Assembly: GCF_003046475.1 (NCBI RefSeq)
Contig: NZ_PZZZ01000003.1
Span: 558,001-622,000 of the forward strand
From: Mycoplana dimorpha
Lineage (GTDB): Bacteria; Pseudomonadota; Alphaproteobacteria; Rhizobiales; Rhizobiaceae
Length of the DNA: 64,000 bases
Direction: 5' to 3'
Shown here: positions 35,121 to 44,364 of the stretch, piece by piece
Position numbering within the stretch: the stretch's first letter is position 1
How the letters are laid out: the number at the start of each line of letters is the position of its first letter
The notes under the pieces: generated by a model
The model's input: the letters and a program-made list of their open reading frames with translations, nothing else
Databases searched by the model: none
What the model was told of the DNA's origin: nothing
Translations under genes and position numbers: made by a program

Positions 35121-36290
35121 ATGTCTTCGGCCGATCGCACCGTGCCGGTCTCGATCCTGACCGGCTTTCTAGGCGCTGGAAAAACGACCCTTCTCAACCG
35201 GCTGCTCAAGCATCCGGACCTGACCGACACCGCCGTCATCATCAACGAGTTCGGCGAAGTCGGGATCGATCACCTGCTGGTGGAGCGGTCCGGCGACGGC
35301 ATCGTCGAGCTTTCCGACGGCTGCCTGTGCTGCACCATCCGCGGCGAACTGGTCGATACGCTGGCCGACCTGATGGATCGCATGCAGACCGGCCGCATCC
35401 GGCCGCTGAAGCGCATCGTCGTCGAGACGACCGGGCTTGCCGATCCGGCCCCGGTCATCCAGGCGGTCATCGGCAATCCGGTGATCGCGCATTCCTTCCG
35501 GCTCGATGGCGTCATCACGCTCGTCGATGCGGTGAACGGCCTATCGACGCTCGCCGCCCATCCCGAATCGGTCAAGCAGGCGGCCGTCGCCGACCGTCTC
35601 GTGCTGACCAAGGCGTCGCTCGCCGACGAACGTGCGGTCACGGCGCTGCGGCAGGCGCTGGTCGAGCTGAACCCGAGGGCCAGGATGATCGACGGCGACG
35701 ATCCGGCCGAAACCGGTCCGTCGCTGCTGGCCTGCGGCCTCTACGATCCCGCCTCGAAGATCGCCGACGTCGGGCGCTGGCTGAACGAGGAAGCAAACCT
35801 CGAGGCGCACGACCACGCCGCTCATGGGCACGATCATGACCACGACCACGGCCACGCCCATCATGACGGGCACCATGCCCATGCGCATGCGCACGACGTG
35901 ACACGGCACAGCGCGGCGATCCGCTCCTATGCGATCGTGCACGACCGGCCGATCGATCCGATGGCGCTCGACATGTTTGTCGATCTGCTGCGCTCCGCCC
36001 ACGGCGAGAAGCTGTTGCGCATGAAGGCGATCGTGGCGCTGTCGGACAATCCCGAGCGGCCGCTGATCCTGCATGGCGTGCAGGCGGTGTTCCATCCGCC
36101 CGAGCGGCTCGCCGCCTGGCCGGACCCGTCCGACCGGCGCACGCGCATGGTGCTGATCACCAAGGACCTTCCGGAAGCCTTCGTGCGCGATCTGTTCGAT
36201 GCCTTTGTCGGCACGCCGCGCATCGACCGGCCGGACCGGGCGGCGCTCGAGGACAACCCGCTGGCGGTGCCGGGCCTGCGAATGCGCTGA
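35121..36290 (+). CDS. CobW-family GTP-binding metallochaperone
   Basis: A 389-residue COG0523 GTPase. The Walker A is GFLGAGKTT (15-23), and the metal-binding CxCC motif is GCLCC (67-71). An extreme His-rich loop (230-263, 16 histidines) separates the GTPase from the CobW C-terminal domain. Such proteins deliver zinc or cobalt to enzymes. It follows the carboxypeptidase by 14 bases and is likely co-transcribed. It is near neither cob genes nor a visible Zur site, so the metal is not determined; a cobalamin role is possible because cobST are in the window. Confidence 0.9.
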   Translation: MSSADRTVPVSILTGFLGAGKTTLLNRLLKHPDLTDTAVIINEFGEVGIDHLLVERSGDGIVELSDGCLCCTIRGELVDTLADLMDRMQTGRIRPLKRIVVETTGLADPAPVIQAVIGNPVIAHSFRLDGVITLVDAVNGLSTLAAHPESVKQAAVADRLVLTKASLADERAVTALRQALVELNPRARMIDGDDPAETGPSLLACGLYDPASKIADVGRWLNEEANLEAHDHAAHGHDHDHDHGHAHHDGHHAHAHAHDVTRHSAAIRSYAIVHDRPIDPMALDMFVDLLRSAHGEKLLRMKAIVALSDNPERPLILHGVQAVFHPPERLAAWPDPSDRRTRMVLITKDLPEAFVRDLFDAFVGTPRIDRPDRAALEDNPLAVPGLRMR

Positions 36291-36308
36291 GGCGGCCGGA
36301 GGGCCAGA

Positions 36309-36332
36309 CAGGGCGGCCCGTTCGCCGCCCTG
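36309..36332. terminator. bidirectional hairpin between convergent genes
   Basis: A nine-base-pair perfect stem (CAGGGCGGC / GCCGCCCTG, loop CCGTTC) lies between the stops of the CobW and GNAT genes. No T-run follows on either strand, so intrinsic termination is only plausible. Confidence 0.5.
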
Positions 36333-36340
36333 CCGAACGC

Positions 36341-36793
36341 TCAGGCCGTGAGGCGCATCCGGGCGTTTTCGAACGGCAGCTCCTGGTCATCCATCGCGCG
36401 CCTTGAGAGCTCCTCGAATCCGAGGCGCCTGTAGAAGCCGTACGCCTGCGCGTTGGCGGTGTAGACCTCCAGGTCCAGCTCGCCCTTCAGCTTCAGGGCA
36501 TGGTGCACCAGCGCCCGGCCTGCGCCGAGCCCCTGCCGTTCCGGGGCGACGAACAGTCCGCCGATGAACGTGCCCAGCAGGCTGATGAAGCCGACAGCCT
36601 CCTGCCGGTGGCAGGCGACCCACGTCTCGGCCATCGGGAGGTAGATCGTCTCGACCTCGACCCGCTGCTCCCGCAAGCGCTTCTCACCGATGAAGGGATG
36701 GGCGCGAAGGGAGGCATCGAACCAGATGGCCGAAAGTGTTTGAAGGTCCGCCGCCTCGTCATAGGCGCGGATGGAAAGCTCCACGTTTTTCAT
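36341..36793 (-). CDS. GNAT-family N-acetyltransferase
   Basis: A 150-residue acetyltransferase. The acetyl-CoA loop is APERQGLGAGRALVHHALK (V/I-x-x-x-x-Q-x-x-G-x-A), and the NAQAYGFYRRLGFEE segment is the typical motif B. The substrate is unknown. I chose ATG 36793 because the frame upstream adds 21 unconserved residues. Convergent with the CobW gene. Confidence 0.88.
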   Translation of the reverse strand: MKNVELSIRAYDEAADLQTLSAIWFDASLRAHPFIGEKRLREQRVEVETIYLPMAETWVACHRQEAVGFISLLGTFIGGLFVAPERQGLGAGRALVHHALKLKGELDLEVYTANAQAYGFYRRLGFEELSRRAMDDQELPFENARMRLTA

Positions 36794-36805
36794 GATTTTT
36801 CCGTT

Positions 36806-36890
36806 AGATTGAATGCACAGATCAGCGCCCACGGGCGCTTGGCGACACCGCGACAAAGCGGGCTCAGTTGGGGCTTCTGTGCATCAATCT
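36806..36890. repeat. inverted-repeat element with internal palindrome
   Basis: AGATTGAATGCACAGA (36806-36821) pairs with TCTGTGCATCAATCT (36876-36890) with one bulged A, giving a 15-base-pair stem around about 54 bases. The loop holds a second palindrome, GCGCCCACGGGCGC. It lies between the GNAT and TusA genes and could be a small repeat element or a structured RNA. Confidence 0.55.
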
Positions 36891-36959
36891 CCTTCTGTCG
36901 GAGCAGGCGCCATAGCGCCTGCGATAGCAATAGTCCAGGCCGGCAGCGAACCTGTCGCG

Positions 36960-37205
36960 CTAGGCTCCCTTGCGGATCAGGAAGCGATGGCCGGTCTCGA
37001 CCTTTTCGGTGGTGACCAGGGTGTGCCCCTCCTCGCGGCAGAAATGCGGAATGTCGATGACCGCCAAGGGATCGGTCGTCTCGATCCACAGCGCGGCGCC
37101 GGCCGGCAATGCGGCCAGCCGCTTGCGGGTCTTCAGTACCGGCAGGGGGCATTTCAGCCCCTTGAGATCGTAGACCTCGACCGCGTCTGGTCCGTCGGGG
37201 CTCAT
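36960..37205 (-). CDS. TusA/SirA-like sulfurtransferase
   Basis: An 81-residue TusA-family protein. The cysteine of the CPxP motif (GLKCPLPVLKT, Cys19) accepts persulfide sulfur for tRNA thiolation or other sulfur transfer. Its start overlaps the stop of the L,D-transpeptidase gene (ATGA), so expression is coupled. Confidence 0.92.
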   Translation of the reverse strand: MSPDGPDAVEVYDLKGLKCPLPVLKTRKRLAALPAGAALWIETTDPLAVIDIPHFCREEGHTLVTTEKVETGHRFLIRKGA

Positions 37206-38734
37206 TGTTTCTTCCAGAATTTCCAGAACGGCGCCTTCCCGGTCGTGCTGGCATCGGCGGTCGCCTGCGATGATGTCGGGACAGAGATAGCTTCGGCGCT
37301 TGCCGCGTCCGCCGGCGCGTCCTGCCGAACCGGCTGCTGCGCCTGCTGCTGGCCGGCGTTCGCGGCCGCGCCGCTGGCCGTTGCCTCGGGCTGGGTTGCG
37401 GCCTGCACCGGCTGGTTGGCTGCCGTTGTGGTGGTGGCGGTCGCCGTACCTGATGCGCCGGAGGCGGCGGTGCTCTTGCTCGACCAGAGCCGCCAGAGCG
37501 GTTTTCTCGCCGCCTCGGCCTCGGCCTGGGCTGCAGCGAAGCCGGGATTGCTGGAGGGCACCGCCACGCCGCCGGTCGCGCCCGCCGCGGCCTGGCTGGC
37601 CTTCTGGGCGGCCACGTCGTCGGCCAGCTTCTGCAGTTCGGCGGCCTTGCGGGCTTCCTCGTCCTGCTTCGCCCTCTCGGCCATCTCGATCTTGCGCTGC
37701 GCTTCCTCCTCGGCCCGTCTCTTTTCCGCCTCGATGTCGCGCAGGCTCATCAGCTTGCCGGCGTCGATCGAGTTGCCGGTCGGCGCATAGGCGAGATCAC
37801 GACCCTTGCGCTTGTCGGCCACGATCGCCTTGCGCTGCGCCTCCGACGGCTCAAGCCAGACCGTGCCTTCGTACTTCTTCATCGCCTTGGCGTATTCGGC
37901 GGCATAGGTCTTTTCGTGGGCGTTCAGCGCCACCTGCAGCGAAGCGGGCGTGGAGATCGCCGGGCACTGGGCCGCGCCGGTGAAGATGTCGCCGTCGGCG
38001 GTCTGCTGGTTGAAGACGTATTTCTGGTCGCAGACCGCGACTTCCGGCGGGCGCTTGGTCACCTGGAAGTGGTCGTAGCCGACCTTCAGCATCTTCCAGA
38101 ATTCGATGTTCGGGTTGTCGCGGTGGCGCGCCATGTTCTCGGCGGTCATGCGGAACGGAAAGGCCTGGAGCTGGATCGTCTTCTGGCCGCCCTTGAAGGC
38201 GTCGCGGGCGAAGGCGAAGATCTCGATCATCTGCTCGTCGGTCATCGAGTAGCAGCCCGACGACGAGCAGGCGCCATGGATCATCAGGTTGGTGCCCGAG
38301 CGGGCGTTCGCCTGGTCGTAGCGGTTCGGAAAGCCGGTATTGATCGCCAGGTAGTACTGCGAATTCGGGTTCATGTGCTGGGGGCCGAGCGGGTAGAAGC
38401 CCTCCGGCGCCTGCCGGTCGCCTTCCTTCACCTTGGGGCCGAGCTTCCCGGACCAGGCGCAGATCTGGTAGCTCTTGACCATCTGGAAGCGGTTGGAACG
38501 GTCGGCCTTCCAGACCTCGAGCGTGCCTTCCTCCTTGAAGATCCGCAGCATCACCGGCGCGCTGCGATCGATGTTCAGCGACGCCATCTTGGCGACGACC
38601 TGGCCGGACAGCTGGTACTGCGTCTTGTTGGAGACCTTCCGCACGTCGACGCCGACGGTATCCAGCGTGTCGTTCGTGCAGCCGGCGGCGGCCACGGCGA
38701 TCAGGGAAACAGCGGCGATAACCTTAAGGCGCAT
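37202..38734 (-). CDS. L,D-transpeptidase family lipoprotein
   Basis: A 510-residue envelope enzyme. The N-terminus is a lipoprotein signal (LIAVAAAGC, Cys19). The YkuD-type catalytic motif is HGACSSSGCYSM (His153, Cys161). Following it is a charged coiled-coil segment (about 320-370) and a low-complexity Ala/Thr/Gln tail ending FWKFWKKQ. The domain cross-links peptidoglycan or attaches proteins to it through 3-3 or related bonds. It is the first gene of a unit with tusA. An unusual long linker and basic aromatic tail may anchor it to the wall or membrane. Confidence 0.9.
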   Translation of the reverse strand: MRLKVIAAVSLIAVAAAGCTNDTLDTVGVDVRKVSNKTQYQLSGQVVAKMASLNIDRSAPVMLRIFKEEGTLEVWKADRSNRFQMVKSYQICAWSGKLGPKVKEGDRQAPEGFYPLGPQHMNPNSQYYLAINTGFPNRYDQANARSGTNLMIHGACSSSGCYSMTDEQMIEIFAFARDAFKGGQKTIQLQAFPFRMTAENMARHRDNPNIEFWKMLKVGYDHFQVTKRPPEVAVCDQKYVFNQQTADGDIFTGAAQCPAISTPASLQVALNAHEKTYAAEYAKAMKKYEGTVWLEPSEAQRKAIVADKRKGRDLAYAPTGNSIDAGKLMSLRDIEAEKRRAEEEAQRKIEMAERAKQDEEARKAAELQKLADDVAAQKASQAAAGATGGVAVPSSNPGFAAAQAEAEAARKPLWRLWSSKSTAASGASGTATATTTTAANQPVQAATQPEATASGAAANAGQQQAQQPVRQDAPADAASAEAISVPTSSQATADASTTGKAPFWKFWKKQ

Positions 38735-38867
38735 GGCGTCGGGTCCATTCTTCCGTGCACTTCATCCGCACCAGCGGGCGGACGCGGAATCATACCCGTT
38801 TATACTTAACCAAGCGTTATCCGGGAATCTTCGCGCTGCTTTCGAACTGTGGATACGCCTGAGACCA

Positions 38868-38900
38868 CGGGAATATGTCCAAGATTTGGCCATATTCCCG
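38868..38900. other. long palindrome downstream of accA
   Basis: CGGGAATATG (38868-38877) pairs with CATATTCCCG (38891-38900). Inside, CCAA pairs with TTGG, leaving loop GAT, so 14 pairs with one mismatch form across 33 bases. It lies between the accA stop and the transpeptidase start. There is no T-run on the minus strand, so it may be a regulator site or a Rho-independent-like hairpin of unusual form. Confidence 0.55.
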
Positions 38901-38940
38901 CACCCCTGTGCAAAACCGGTGTATCGATGCGAAATTCGGC

Positions 38941-39894
38941 CTAGAGTTGCCGGCCGATGTTGAGGTAGCGCTGGCGCCGGTCGCGGCGCAGCTGGTCGCC
39001 GGGCTTGGCGGAGAGGTCGCGCAGTGCCTCGGCAACCACGTTGCCGGTAGCCGAGATCACCGCCTCCGGGTCGCGATGGGCGCCGCCGATGGGCTCGGGG
39101 ATGATGCCGTCGATGATGCCGAGCGCCTTCAGGTCATCGGCGGTGATCTTCATGTTGCTGGCCGCTTCCTTGGCGCGGGTCGAGTCGCGCCACAGGATCG
39201 AGGCCGCACCCTCCGGCGAGATCACGCTGTAGATCGCGTGCTGCAGCATGTAGACGCGGTCGCCGGTGGCGATCGCGATTGCGCCGCCCGAGCCGCCTTC
39301 GCCGAGCACGACGGAGACGATCGGCACGCGCACGTTCAGGCACATCTCGGTCGACCGCGCGATCGCCTCGGCCTGGCCGCGCTCTTCGGCGCCGATGCCC
39401 GGATAGGCGCCGGCGGTATCGACCAGCGTGATGATCGGCAGGCCGAAGCGGTCGGCCATCTCCATGACGCGGATCGCCTTGCGATAGCCTTCCGGCCGGG
39501 CGCTGCCGAAATTGTGCTTCAGGCGCGACTTGGTGTCGTTGCCCTTCTCCTGGCCGATGATGGCGACCGACTGGCCGCGAAAGCGGCCGAGGCCGGCCTG
39601 GATCGCCTCGTCCTCTGCGAACTTGCGGTCGCCGGCCAGCGGCGTGAATTCGTCGAACAGCTTGGCCGCGTAGTCGAGAAAGTGCGGGCGCTGCGGATGG
39701 CGGGCGACCTGCGTCTTCTGCCAGGGCGTCAGCTTGGCGTAGATCTCGACCATCGCTTCGCGCGCCCGTGCCTCGAGCCGGCCCACCTCGTCGGACGTGT
39801 CGATGCTCTGGTCCTCTTCGGCCAGCTTGCGCAGCTCATGGATCTTGCCTTCGAGGTCGGAGATGGGTTTTTCGAAGTCGAGGTAATTATGCAT
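38941..39894 (-). CDS. accA: acetyl-CoA carboxylase carboxyltransferase subunit alpha
   Basis: A 317-residue subunit that, with AccD, transfers CO2 from biotin to acetyl-CoA, the first committed step of fatty-acid synthesis. The N-terminal helix ([18 protein letters not shown]), the [18 protein letters not shown] segment and the [10 protein letters not shown] oxyanion region are family standard, and the length is usual for AccA. It is on the minus strand next to xerD, an arrangement seen in many Rhizobiaceae. Confidence 0.97.
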   Translation of the reverse strand: MHNYLDFEKPISDLEGKIHELRKLAEEDQSIDTSDEVGRLEARAREAMVEIYAKLTPWQKTQVARHPQRPHFLDYAAKLFDEFTPLAGDRKFAEDEAIQAGLGRFRGQSVAIIGQEKGNDTKSRLKHNFGSARPEGYRKAIRVMEMADRFGLPIITLVDTAGAYPGIGAEERGQAEAIARSTEMCLNVRVPIVSVVLGEGGSGGAIAIATGDRVYMLQHAIYSVISPEGAASILWRDSTRAKEAASNMKITADDLKALGIIDGIIPEPIGGAHRDPEAVISATGNVVAEALRDLSAKPGDQLRRDRRQRYLNIGRQL

Positions 39895-39968
39895 GAGATG
39901 CGTTTCCGATCGTTTGCTCCAACGGGTCCGCCACCCGTTTGCCGGGCGACGGCGGCGGAATGGTGGCT

Positions 39969-40922
39969 CTAATCCGGCTTTTTTGCCTGTTTGGCAAGGG
40001 GGTGATGGTCCTGCACAAGCCGGTGCAGGCGTTCTTCGAGCACATGCGTGTAGATCTGCGTGGTCGCGATGTCCGAGTGGCCGAGCAGTTCCTGCACCGC
40101 CCGCAGGTCGGCGCCGTTCTGCAGCAGATGGCTCGCAAAGGCATGGCGCAGCACGTGCGGAGACAGTGTTGCCGCACGAATCCCCGCCCGCGAGGCGAGC
40201 GCCTTCAGGTCGCGGGCGAACACCTGACGCGGCAGGTATCCCTGCTTGCCGGCGGAGGGAAAGAGATAGGGGCTTTCCTCCGCATCCTCCTGTGCCGCGA
40301 CGTGGTCGGCAAGGGCGGCGCCGTAGGCCTGCAACGCCGTGACTGCCGTCCGCGACAGCGGCACCAGCCGCTCCTTGTTGCCCTTGCCCTTGATGACGAG
40401 GAACCGTCCGTCCTGCGAAAGCACGGTCGCCGGCAGCGACACGAGTTCGCTGACGCGCATGCCCGTGGCGTAGAGCAGTTCGACCAGGGCATGCATGCGC
40501 AGCCGCGGCAGGCGATCGGCGCCCGCGGCCCTTGCCTCCTCTTCCGCAAGCGCCAGCAGGCGCGTCACGTCGTCGACGGAGAGGGTCTTCGGCAGCGAAC
40601 GCTCCTTCTTCGGCGCGTCGAGGATTCCCGTCGGATCGTCGCCGCGCAGGCCCTCGGCGTAGAGGAACTTGTAGAACTGCCGGAGCGCCGAGAGCCGGCG
40701 GGCCTGCGAGGAGGCCTTGAGGCCCTGCCGCGCCAGGTTTCCGAGATAGGCGCGCAGGTCGTCCGCGGTCGCCTCGGTCATCTGCACCTGCCGCTGCAAG
40801 AGGAATGAGCGCGCATCTTCGAGGTCGCGCTCGTAGGAGGAGAGCGTATTTGCCGCAGCACCGCGCTCGGCGCTCATCATCTCAAGAAAGGCCTCGATCC
40901 GGCTCGCCGAACGGTCGGTCAT
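39969..40922 (-). CDS. xerD: tyrosine recombinase XerD
   Basis: A 317-residue site-specific recombinase that resolves chromosome dimers at dif with XerC. An N-terminal SAM-like domain ([20 protein letters not shown]) is followed by the catalytic residues: Arg in [13 protein letters not shown], HxxR in [14 protein letters not shown], His in [11 protein letters not shown] and Tyr in IYTHV. The start at 40922 overlaps the stop of a small membrane-protein gene. A longer in-frame opening reads across that gene and is not used. Confidence 0.95.
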   Translation of the reverse strand: MTDRSASRIEAFLEMMSAERGAAANTLSSYERDLEDARSFLLQRQVQMTEATADDLRAYLGNLARQGLKASSQARRLSALRQFYKFLYAEGLRGDDPTGILDAPKKERSLPKTLSVDDVTRLLALAEEEARAAGADRLPRLRMHALVELLYATGMRVSELVSLPATVLSQDGRFLVIKGKGNKERLVPLSRTAVTALQAYGAALADHVAAQEDAEESPYLFPSAGKQGYLPRQVFARDLKALASRAGIRAATLSPHVLRHAFASHLLQNGADLRAVQELLGHSDIATTQIYTHVLEERLHRLVQDHHPLAKQAKKPD

Positions 40923-41068
40923 GGTTGCGGGTTCACCCGCTCGGAGGGAATGCGGATGGTGACGTCCCGTTCGCGCGGCTCGACGAAGGTGACGAGCGCG
41001 ACCATGATCCCGTAGATCGTTGCGGCGACCACCGCACAGAAGAACAGGAAGCGGAAGAGGGTGGGCAT
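40919..41068 (-). CDS. 49-residue single-pass membrane protein ahead of xerD
   Basis: The frame [43 protein letters not shown]... is 49 residues, with one membrane helix (5-29) and a short charged end. Its stop overlaps the XerD ATG, so the pair is coupled. Small proteins of this kind precede xerD in rhizobia, by recollection. The function is unknown. Confidence 0.75.
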   Translation of the reverse strand: MPTLFRFLFFCAVVAATIYGIMVALVTFVEPRERDVTIRIPSERVNPQP

Positions 41069-41192
41069 CGAGCACTCCGTGGAAGCTGCGCTCTATATCG
41101 CGCCCCGGCGCCGCCAGCGCAAGGCGCAGCCGACACTTGACGCTTCATCCGCTTTTGCAGATACGGAAGAGAACAGCAACCGGAACGCCCCG

Positions 41193-41771
41193 ATGAACGG
41201 CCTGATGGAAATATCCTCACCGGAACTCGTGAGACAAGCACGGGCGGCGCTCGGCTCGCGCAATCTCGTGCTGGTCGGGCTGATGGGGGCCGGCAAGTCG
41301 GCGATCGGCCGGCTGGTGGCGCAGGCGCTCTCCGTGCCGTTCGTCGATGCCGACCACGAGATCGAACGGGTCTCGCGCATGTCGATCTCCGATCTGTTCG
41401 CACGCTATGGCGAAGACGAGTTCCGGGCGCTCGAGGCGCGCGTCATGAAGCGCCTGCTCAGAAGCGGGCCGCGGGTCATTTCCACCGGCGGCGGCGCCTA
41501 TATCAACGAGCGCACCCGCCGGCACATCAAGCGCGGCGGGCTGACCGTCTGGCTCAAGGCGGATCTGGACGTGCTATGGGAAAGGGTCAACAAGCGCGAC
41601 ACGCGGCCGCTGCTGAAGACCGAAAACCCGAAGCAGACGCTCGAAAACCTGATGAACGCGCGCTATCCGATCTATGCGGAGGCGGACCTGACGGTTCTAT
41701 CCCGCGACGTGAGGAAGGAAGAGGTGGTCGAGGACGTCCTGGCCGCCATCGCCAGCACAATCGGAAAGTGA
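41193..41771 (+). CDS. aroK: shikimate kinase
   Basis: A 192-residue kinase that phosphorylates shikimate at O3 in aromatic amino acid synthesis. It has the Walker A GLMGAGKS (29-36), shikimate-binding DADHEIERVS, RYGEDEFRALE and the STGGGAY loop, with the lid DTRPLLKTENP. I chose ATG 41193; an upstream ATG at 41061 reads across the promoter region. The aroB start follows five bases after its stop, so the two are one operon. Confidence 0.96.
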   Translation: MNGLMEISSPELVRQARAALGSRNLVLVGLMGAGKSAIGRLVAQALSVPFVDADHEIERVSRMSISDLFARYGEDEFRALEARVMKRLLRSGPRVISTGGGAYINERTRRHIKRGGLTVWLKADLDVLWERVNKRDTRPLLKTENPKQTLENLMNARYPIYAEADLTVLSRDVRKEEVVEDVLAAIASTIGK

Positions 41772-41776
41772 CCCGC

Positions 41777-42907
41777 ATGACCAGTCCTGCTTCCGCCGCC
41801 CGGCGCACCGTCCGTGTCGATCTCGGCGAGCGCTCCTACGACATCCTGATCGGCCCGGGCCTGATCGCCTCGGCAGGCGCCGAGATCGGCGCGCGCCTCA
41901 AGGGCTGCCGCATCGCCGTCGTGACCGACGAGCATGTCGCTCCCCTCTATCTCGAGCCCTTCCTGAGCTCGCTCGCTGACGCCGGCATCGAGGCGGTGTC
42001 GCAGGTCCTGCCGGCCGGCGAAAAGACCAAGAGCTTCGAGCACCTGATGACGGTGTGCGACGCCGTGCTCGGCGCGCGCATCGAGCGGGGCGATGCCGTC
42101 GTGGCGCTCGGCGGCGGCGTGATCGGCGATCTCACCGGCTTTGCGGCGGGGATCGTCCGGCGCGGCTCCCGCTTTATCCAGGTGCCGACCTCGCTCCTCG
42201 CCCAGGTCGATTCGTCTGTCGGCGGCAAGACCGGCATCAATTCCCGCCATGGCAAGAACCTCATCGGCGTGTTCCACCAGCCCGACCTGGTGCTGGCCGA
42301 TACCGGCGTGCTGGACACGCTGTCGCCGCGCGAGTTCCGCGCCGGCTATGCGGAAGTGGCGAAATACGGGCTGATCGACAAGCCGGACTTCTTTGCCTGG
42401 CTGGAGAAGAACTGGCGCGACATCTTTTCGGGCGGCGAGGCCCGGATCGAGGCGATCGCCACCAGTTGCCAGGCCAAGGCTGACGTCGTTGCGGCCGACG
42501 AGCGCGAGACCGGGCTGCGCGCGCTCCTCAACCTCGGCCACACCTTCGGCCACGCGCTGGAGGCGGCGACCGAATACGACAGCGCCCGCCTCGTCCATGG
42601 CGAGGGCGTCGCCATCGGCATGGTGCTGGCGCACCAGTTCTCGGCCCGCATGAACCTCGCCAGCCCCGACGACGCACGCCGCGTCGAGGCGCATCTGAAG
42701 GACGTCGGCCTGCCGGTGTCGATGGATGCCATCCCGGGCGGCCTGCCGCCCGTCGAGGTGCTGATGGAGGCGATCGCGCAGGACAAGAAGGTGAAGTCCG
42801 GCCGGCTGACCTTCATTCTCACCCGCGGCATCGGCCAGTCGTTCGTCGCCGACGATGTGCCGGCCTCGGAAGTGCTGTCGTTTCTGAAGGAAAAGCATCC
42901 GCGATGA
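41777..42907 (+). CDS. aroB: 3-dehydroquinate synthase
   Basis: A 376-residue enzyme that converts DAHP to 3-dehydroquinate, the second step of the shikimate pathway, with NAD and zinc. Signatures are GEKTKSFEHL, the GGGVIGDLTGF NAD site, TSLLAQVDSSVGGKTGINSR and LNLGHTFGHALE with zinc histidines, and HGEGVAIGM. The next gene overlaps its stop (ATGA). Confidence 0.97.
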   Translation: MTSPASAARRTVRVDLGERSYDILIGPGLIASAGAEIGARLKGCRIAVVTDEHVAPLYLEPFLSSLADAGIEAVSQVLPAGEKTKSFEHLMTVCDAVLGARIERGDAVVALGGGVIGDLTGFAAGIVRRGSRFIQVPTSLLAQVDSSVGGKTGINSRHGKNLIGVFHQPDLVLADTGVLDTLSPREFRAGYAEVAKYGLIDKPDFFAWLEKNWRDIFSGGEARIEAIATSCQAKADVVAADERETGLRALLNLGHTFGHALEAATEYDSARLVHGEGVAIGMVLAHQFSARMNLASPDDARRVEAHLKDVGLPVSMDAIPGGLPPVEVLMEAIAQDKKVKSGRLTFILTRGIGQSFVADDVPASEVLSFLKEKHPR

Positions 42908-43767
42908 GTTCGGGCAGGGACATGCTGCGGCGGCTTTGCGGGCTCCTCGGCCTTACGCCCGCTCGCAATGTCATGCTTCTGCCGCCTCCCGGAGAGGGGC
43001 GTGCGCCCAACGAGCCGGCCGGCCGCGACGGTGCCGCGCAGCGCTCCGACCGGGACCGATCCAACGGGATCTCCGAGCTCCACGAGCTGGAGGTCTCCGA
43101 CGTGATGGTGCATCGCACCGCCATGCGCGGCATCAATGCCGACGAGGCGCCGGAGGCGATCGTGCGCGCCGTGCTCGACAGCCCCTTTACCCGCATGCCG
43201 CTGTGGCGCGGCTCGACCGACAACATCATCGGCGTCGTCCATGCCAAGGACGTGCTCAGGGCACTCGCCGAGCCTGGCATCGCGCCGGCGACGGTCGAAA
43301 TCGCCAGGGTGGCGCAAAAGCCCTGGTTCGTTCCCGATACGACCAGCCTGAAAGAGCAGCTCAAGGCCTTCCTGCGCCGCAAGCAGCATTTCGCCATCGT
43401 CGTCGACGAGTATGGCGAGGTGCAGGGGCTGGTGACGCTCGAGGACATTCTCGAGGAGATCGTCGGCGACATCTCGGACGAGCACGACATCGACCTGCAG
43501 GGCGTCCGCCAGGAGGCGGACGGCTCGATCGTCGTCGACGGCAGCGTGCCGATCCGCGACCTCAATCGGGCGCTCGACTGGGCACTCCCCGACGAGGAGG
43601 CGACGACGATTGCCGGCCTCGTAATCCATGAGTCGAAATCAATTCCCGAGGAGCGCCAGGCCTTCACCTTCCACGGCAAGCGCTTCATCGTCATGAAGCG
43701 GGTGAAGAACCGCATCACCAAGCTGCGCATCCGCCCGGCCGAGCCGCCACCCGCAGCAAGGTCCTGA
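42904..43767 (+). CDS. HlyC/CorC-family CBS-domain protein
   Basis: A 287-residue protein with two CBS domains (about 55-175) and a CorC_HlyC C-terminal domain (about 200-280, with VDGSVPIRDLNRALDW). CorC-type proteins aid magnesium/cobalt efflux or membrane transport. It lacks the DUF21 membrane domain of larger paralogues. Translationally coupled to aroB, as is common in Rhizobiaceae. Confidence 0.92.
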   Translation: MSSGRDMLRRLCGLLGLTPARNVMLLPPPGEGRAPNEPAGRDGAAQRSDRDRSNGISELHELEVSDVMVHRTAMRGINADEAPEAIVRAVLDSPFTRMPLWRGSTDNIIGVVHAKDVLRALAEPGIAPATVEIARVAQKPWFVPDTTSLKEQLKAFLRRKQHFAIVVDEYGEVQGLVTLEDILEEIVGDISDEHDIDLQGVRQEADGSIVVDGSVPIRDLNRALDWALPDEEATTIAGLVIHESKSIPEERQAFTFHGKRFIVMKRVKNRITKLRIRPAEPPPAARS

Positions 43768-43960
43768 GCCTGGTTCGGCTTTCAGGGCGTCCGATTGGGG
43801 GCACAACGCAGGAGATCTGGATGCCGTAGGGCGCAGCCCCGGCAGGACTTCCGAATCGCACGGCAAATGACAAGCCACCCACGGGCGCTTTGGCGTTCTA
43901 CGCCCCGTCCGAATGCGTCCGGCCGGCATAACCCCGATTATCGGCCCCGGTCCGGGAGGA

Positions 43961-44242
43961 CTACCAGCGAACCGGCTCGCCCGGTGCTGCGGCCTCGATC
44001 GCCAGCGCGTGCAGCCCGGCCTCGAACTCGTCCTTCACCAGCTCGTTCACCATGCGGTGGCGGGCCACGCGGGTTTCTCCGGCAAAGCGGGCGGAGACGA
44101 CGCGGATGCGCAGATGCGTCTCGCCCGCGCCGGTGAAGCCCCGCTGGTGGCCGGCGTGCAGGTGGCTCTCGTTGATAACCTCGAGCCGCTCTGGCGACAG
44201 CGCCTCGGTCAACCTATATTCGATCCGGGATTTCACAGACAT
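43961..44242 (-). CDS. BolA-family protein
   Basis: A 93-residue BolA-like protein. It has the family helix and FVD-like segment (IEYRLTEALSPERLEVINES, HAGHQRGFTGAGETHLRIRV) and the RHRMVNELVKDEFEAGLHAL helix. Such proteins work with monothiol glutaredoxins in iron-sulfur trafficking and stress. ATG 44242 is used; an upstream frame adds 15 basic residues. It is divergent from the J-domain gene. Confidence 0.93.
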   Translation of the reverse strand: MSVKSRIEYRLTEALSPERLEVINESHLHAGHQRGFTGAGETHLRIRVVSARFAGETRVARHRMVNELVKDEFEAGLHALAIEAAAPGEPVRW

Positions 44243-44364
44243 CCGACGCCCTGAACGTTGCGCTTTGGCGCGGCGCTTGCGCGCCAAAATGAGCCCACAA
44301 AGCCAGCAACAATCGGCTTTGTCAATTCTTGTTGTGCTCCCCTCGGAGCCCCATAATTGGACCC

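Noticed and set aside
35808-35912. His-rich run in CobW as a sequencing artefact
   Set aside because: Histidine-rich loops are normal in this metallochaperone family and the frame is kept on both sides.
38875-39972. 365-codon plus-strand frame
   Set aside because: Opposite accA; long antisense frames are common in high-GC genes and it has arginine/aspartate-rich shadow composition.
43870-43900. Second copy of the 36.8-kb inverted-repeat element
   Set aside because: Only about 17 bases match and the terminal repeats are absent, so it is not counted as a copy.
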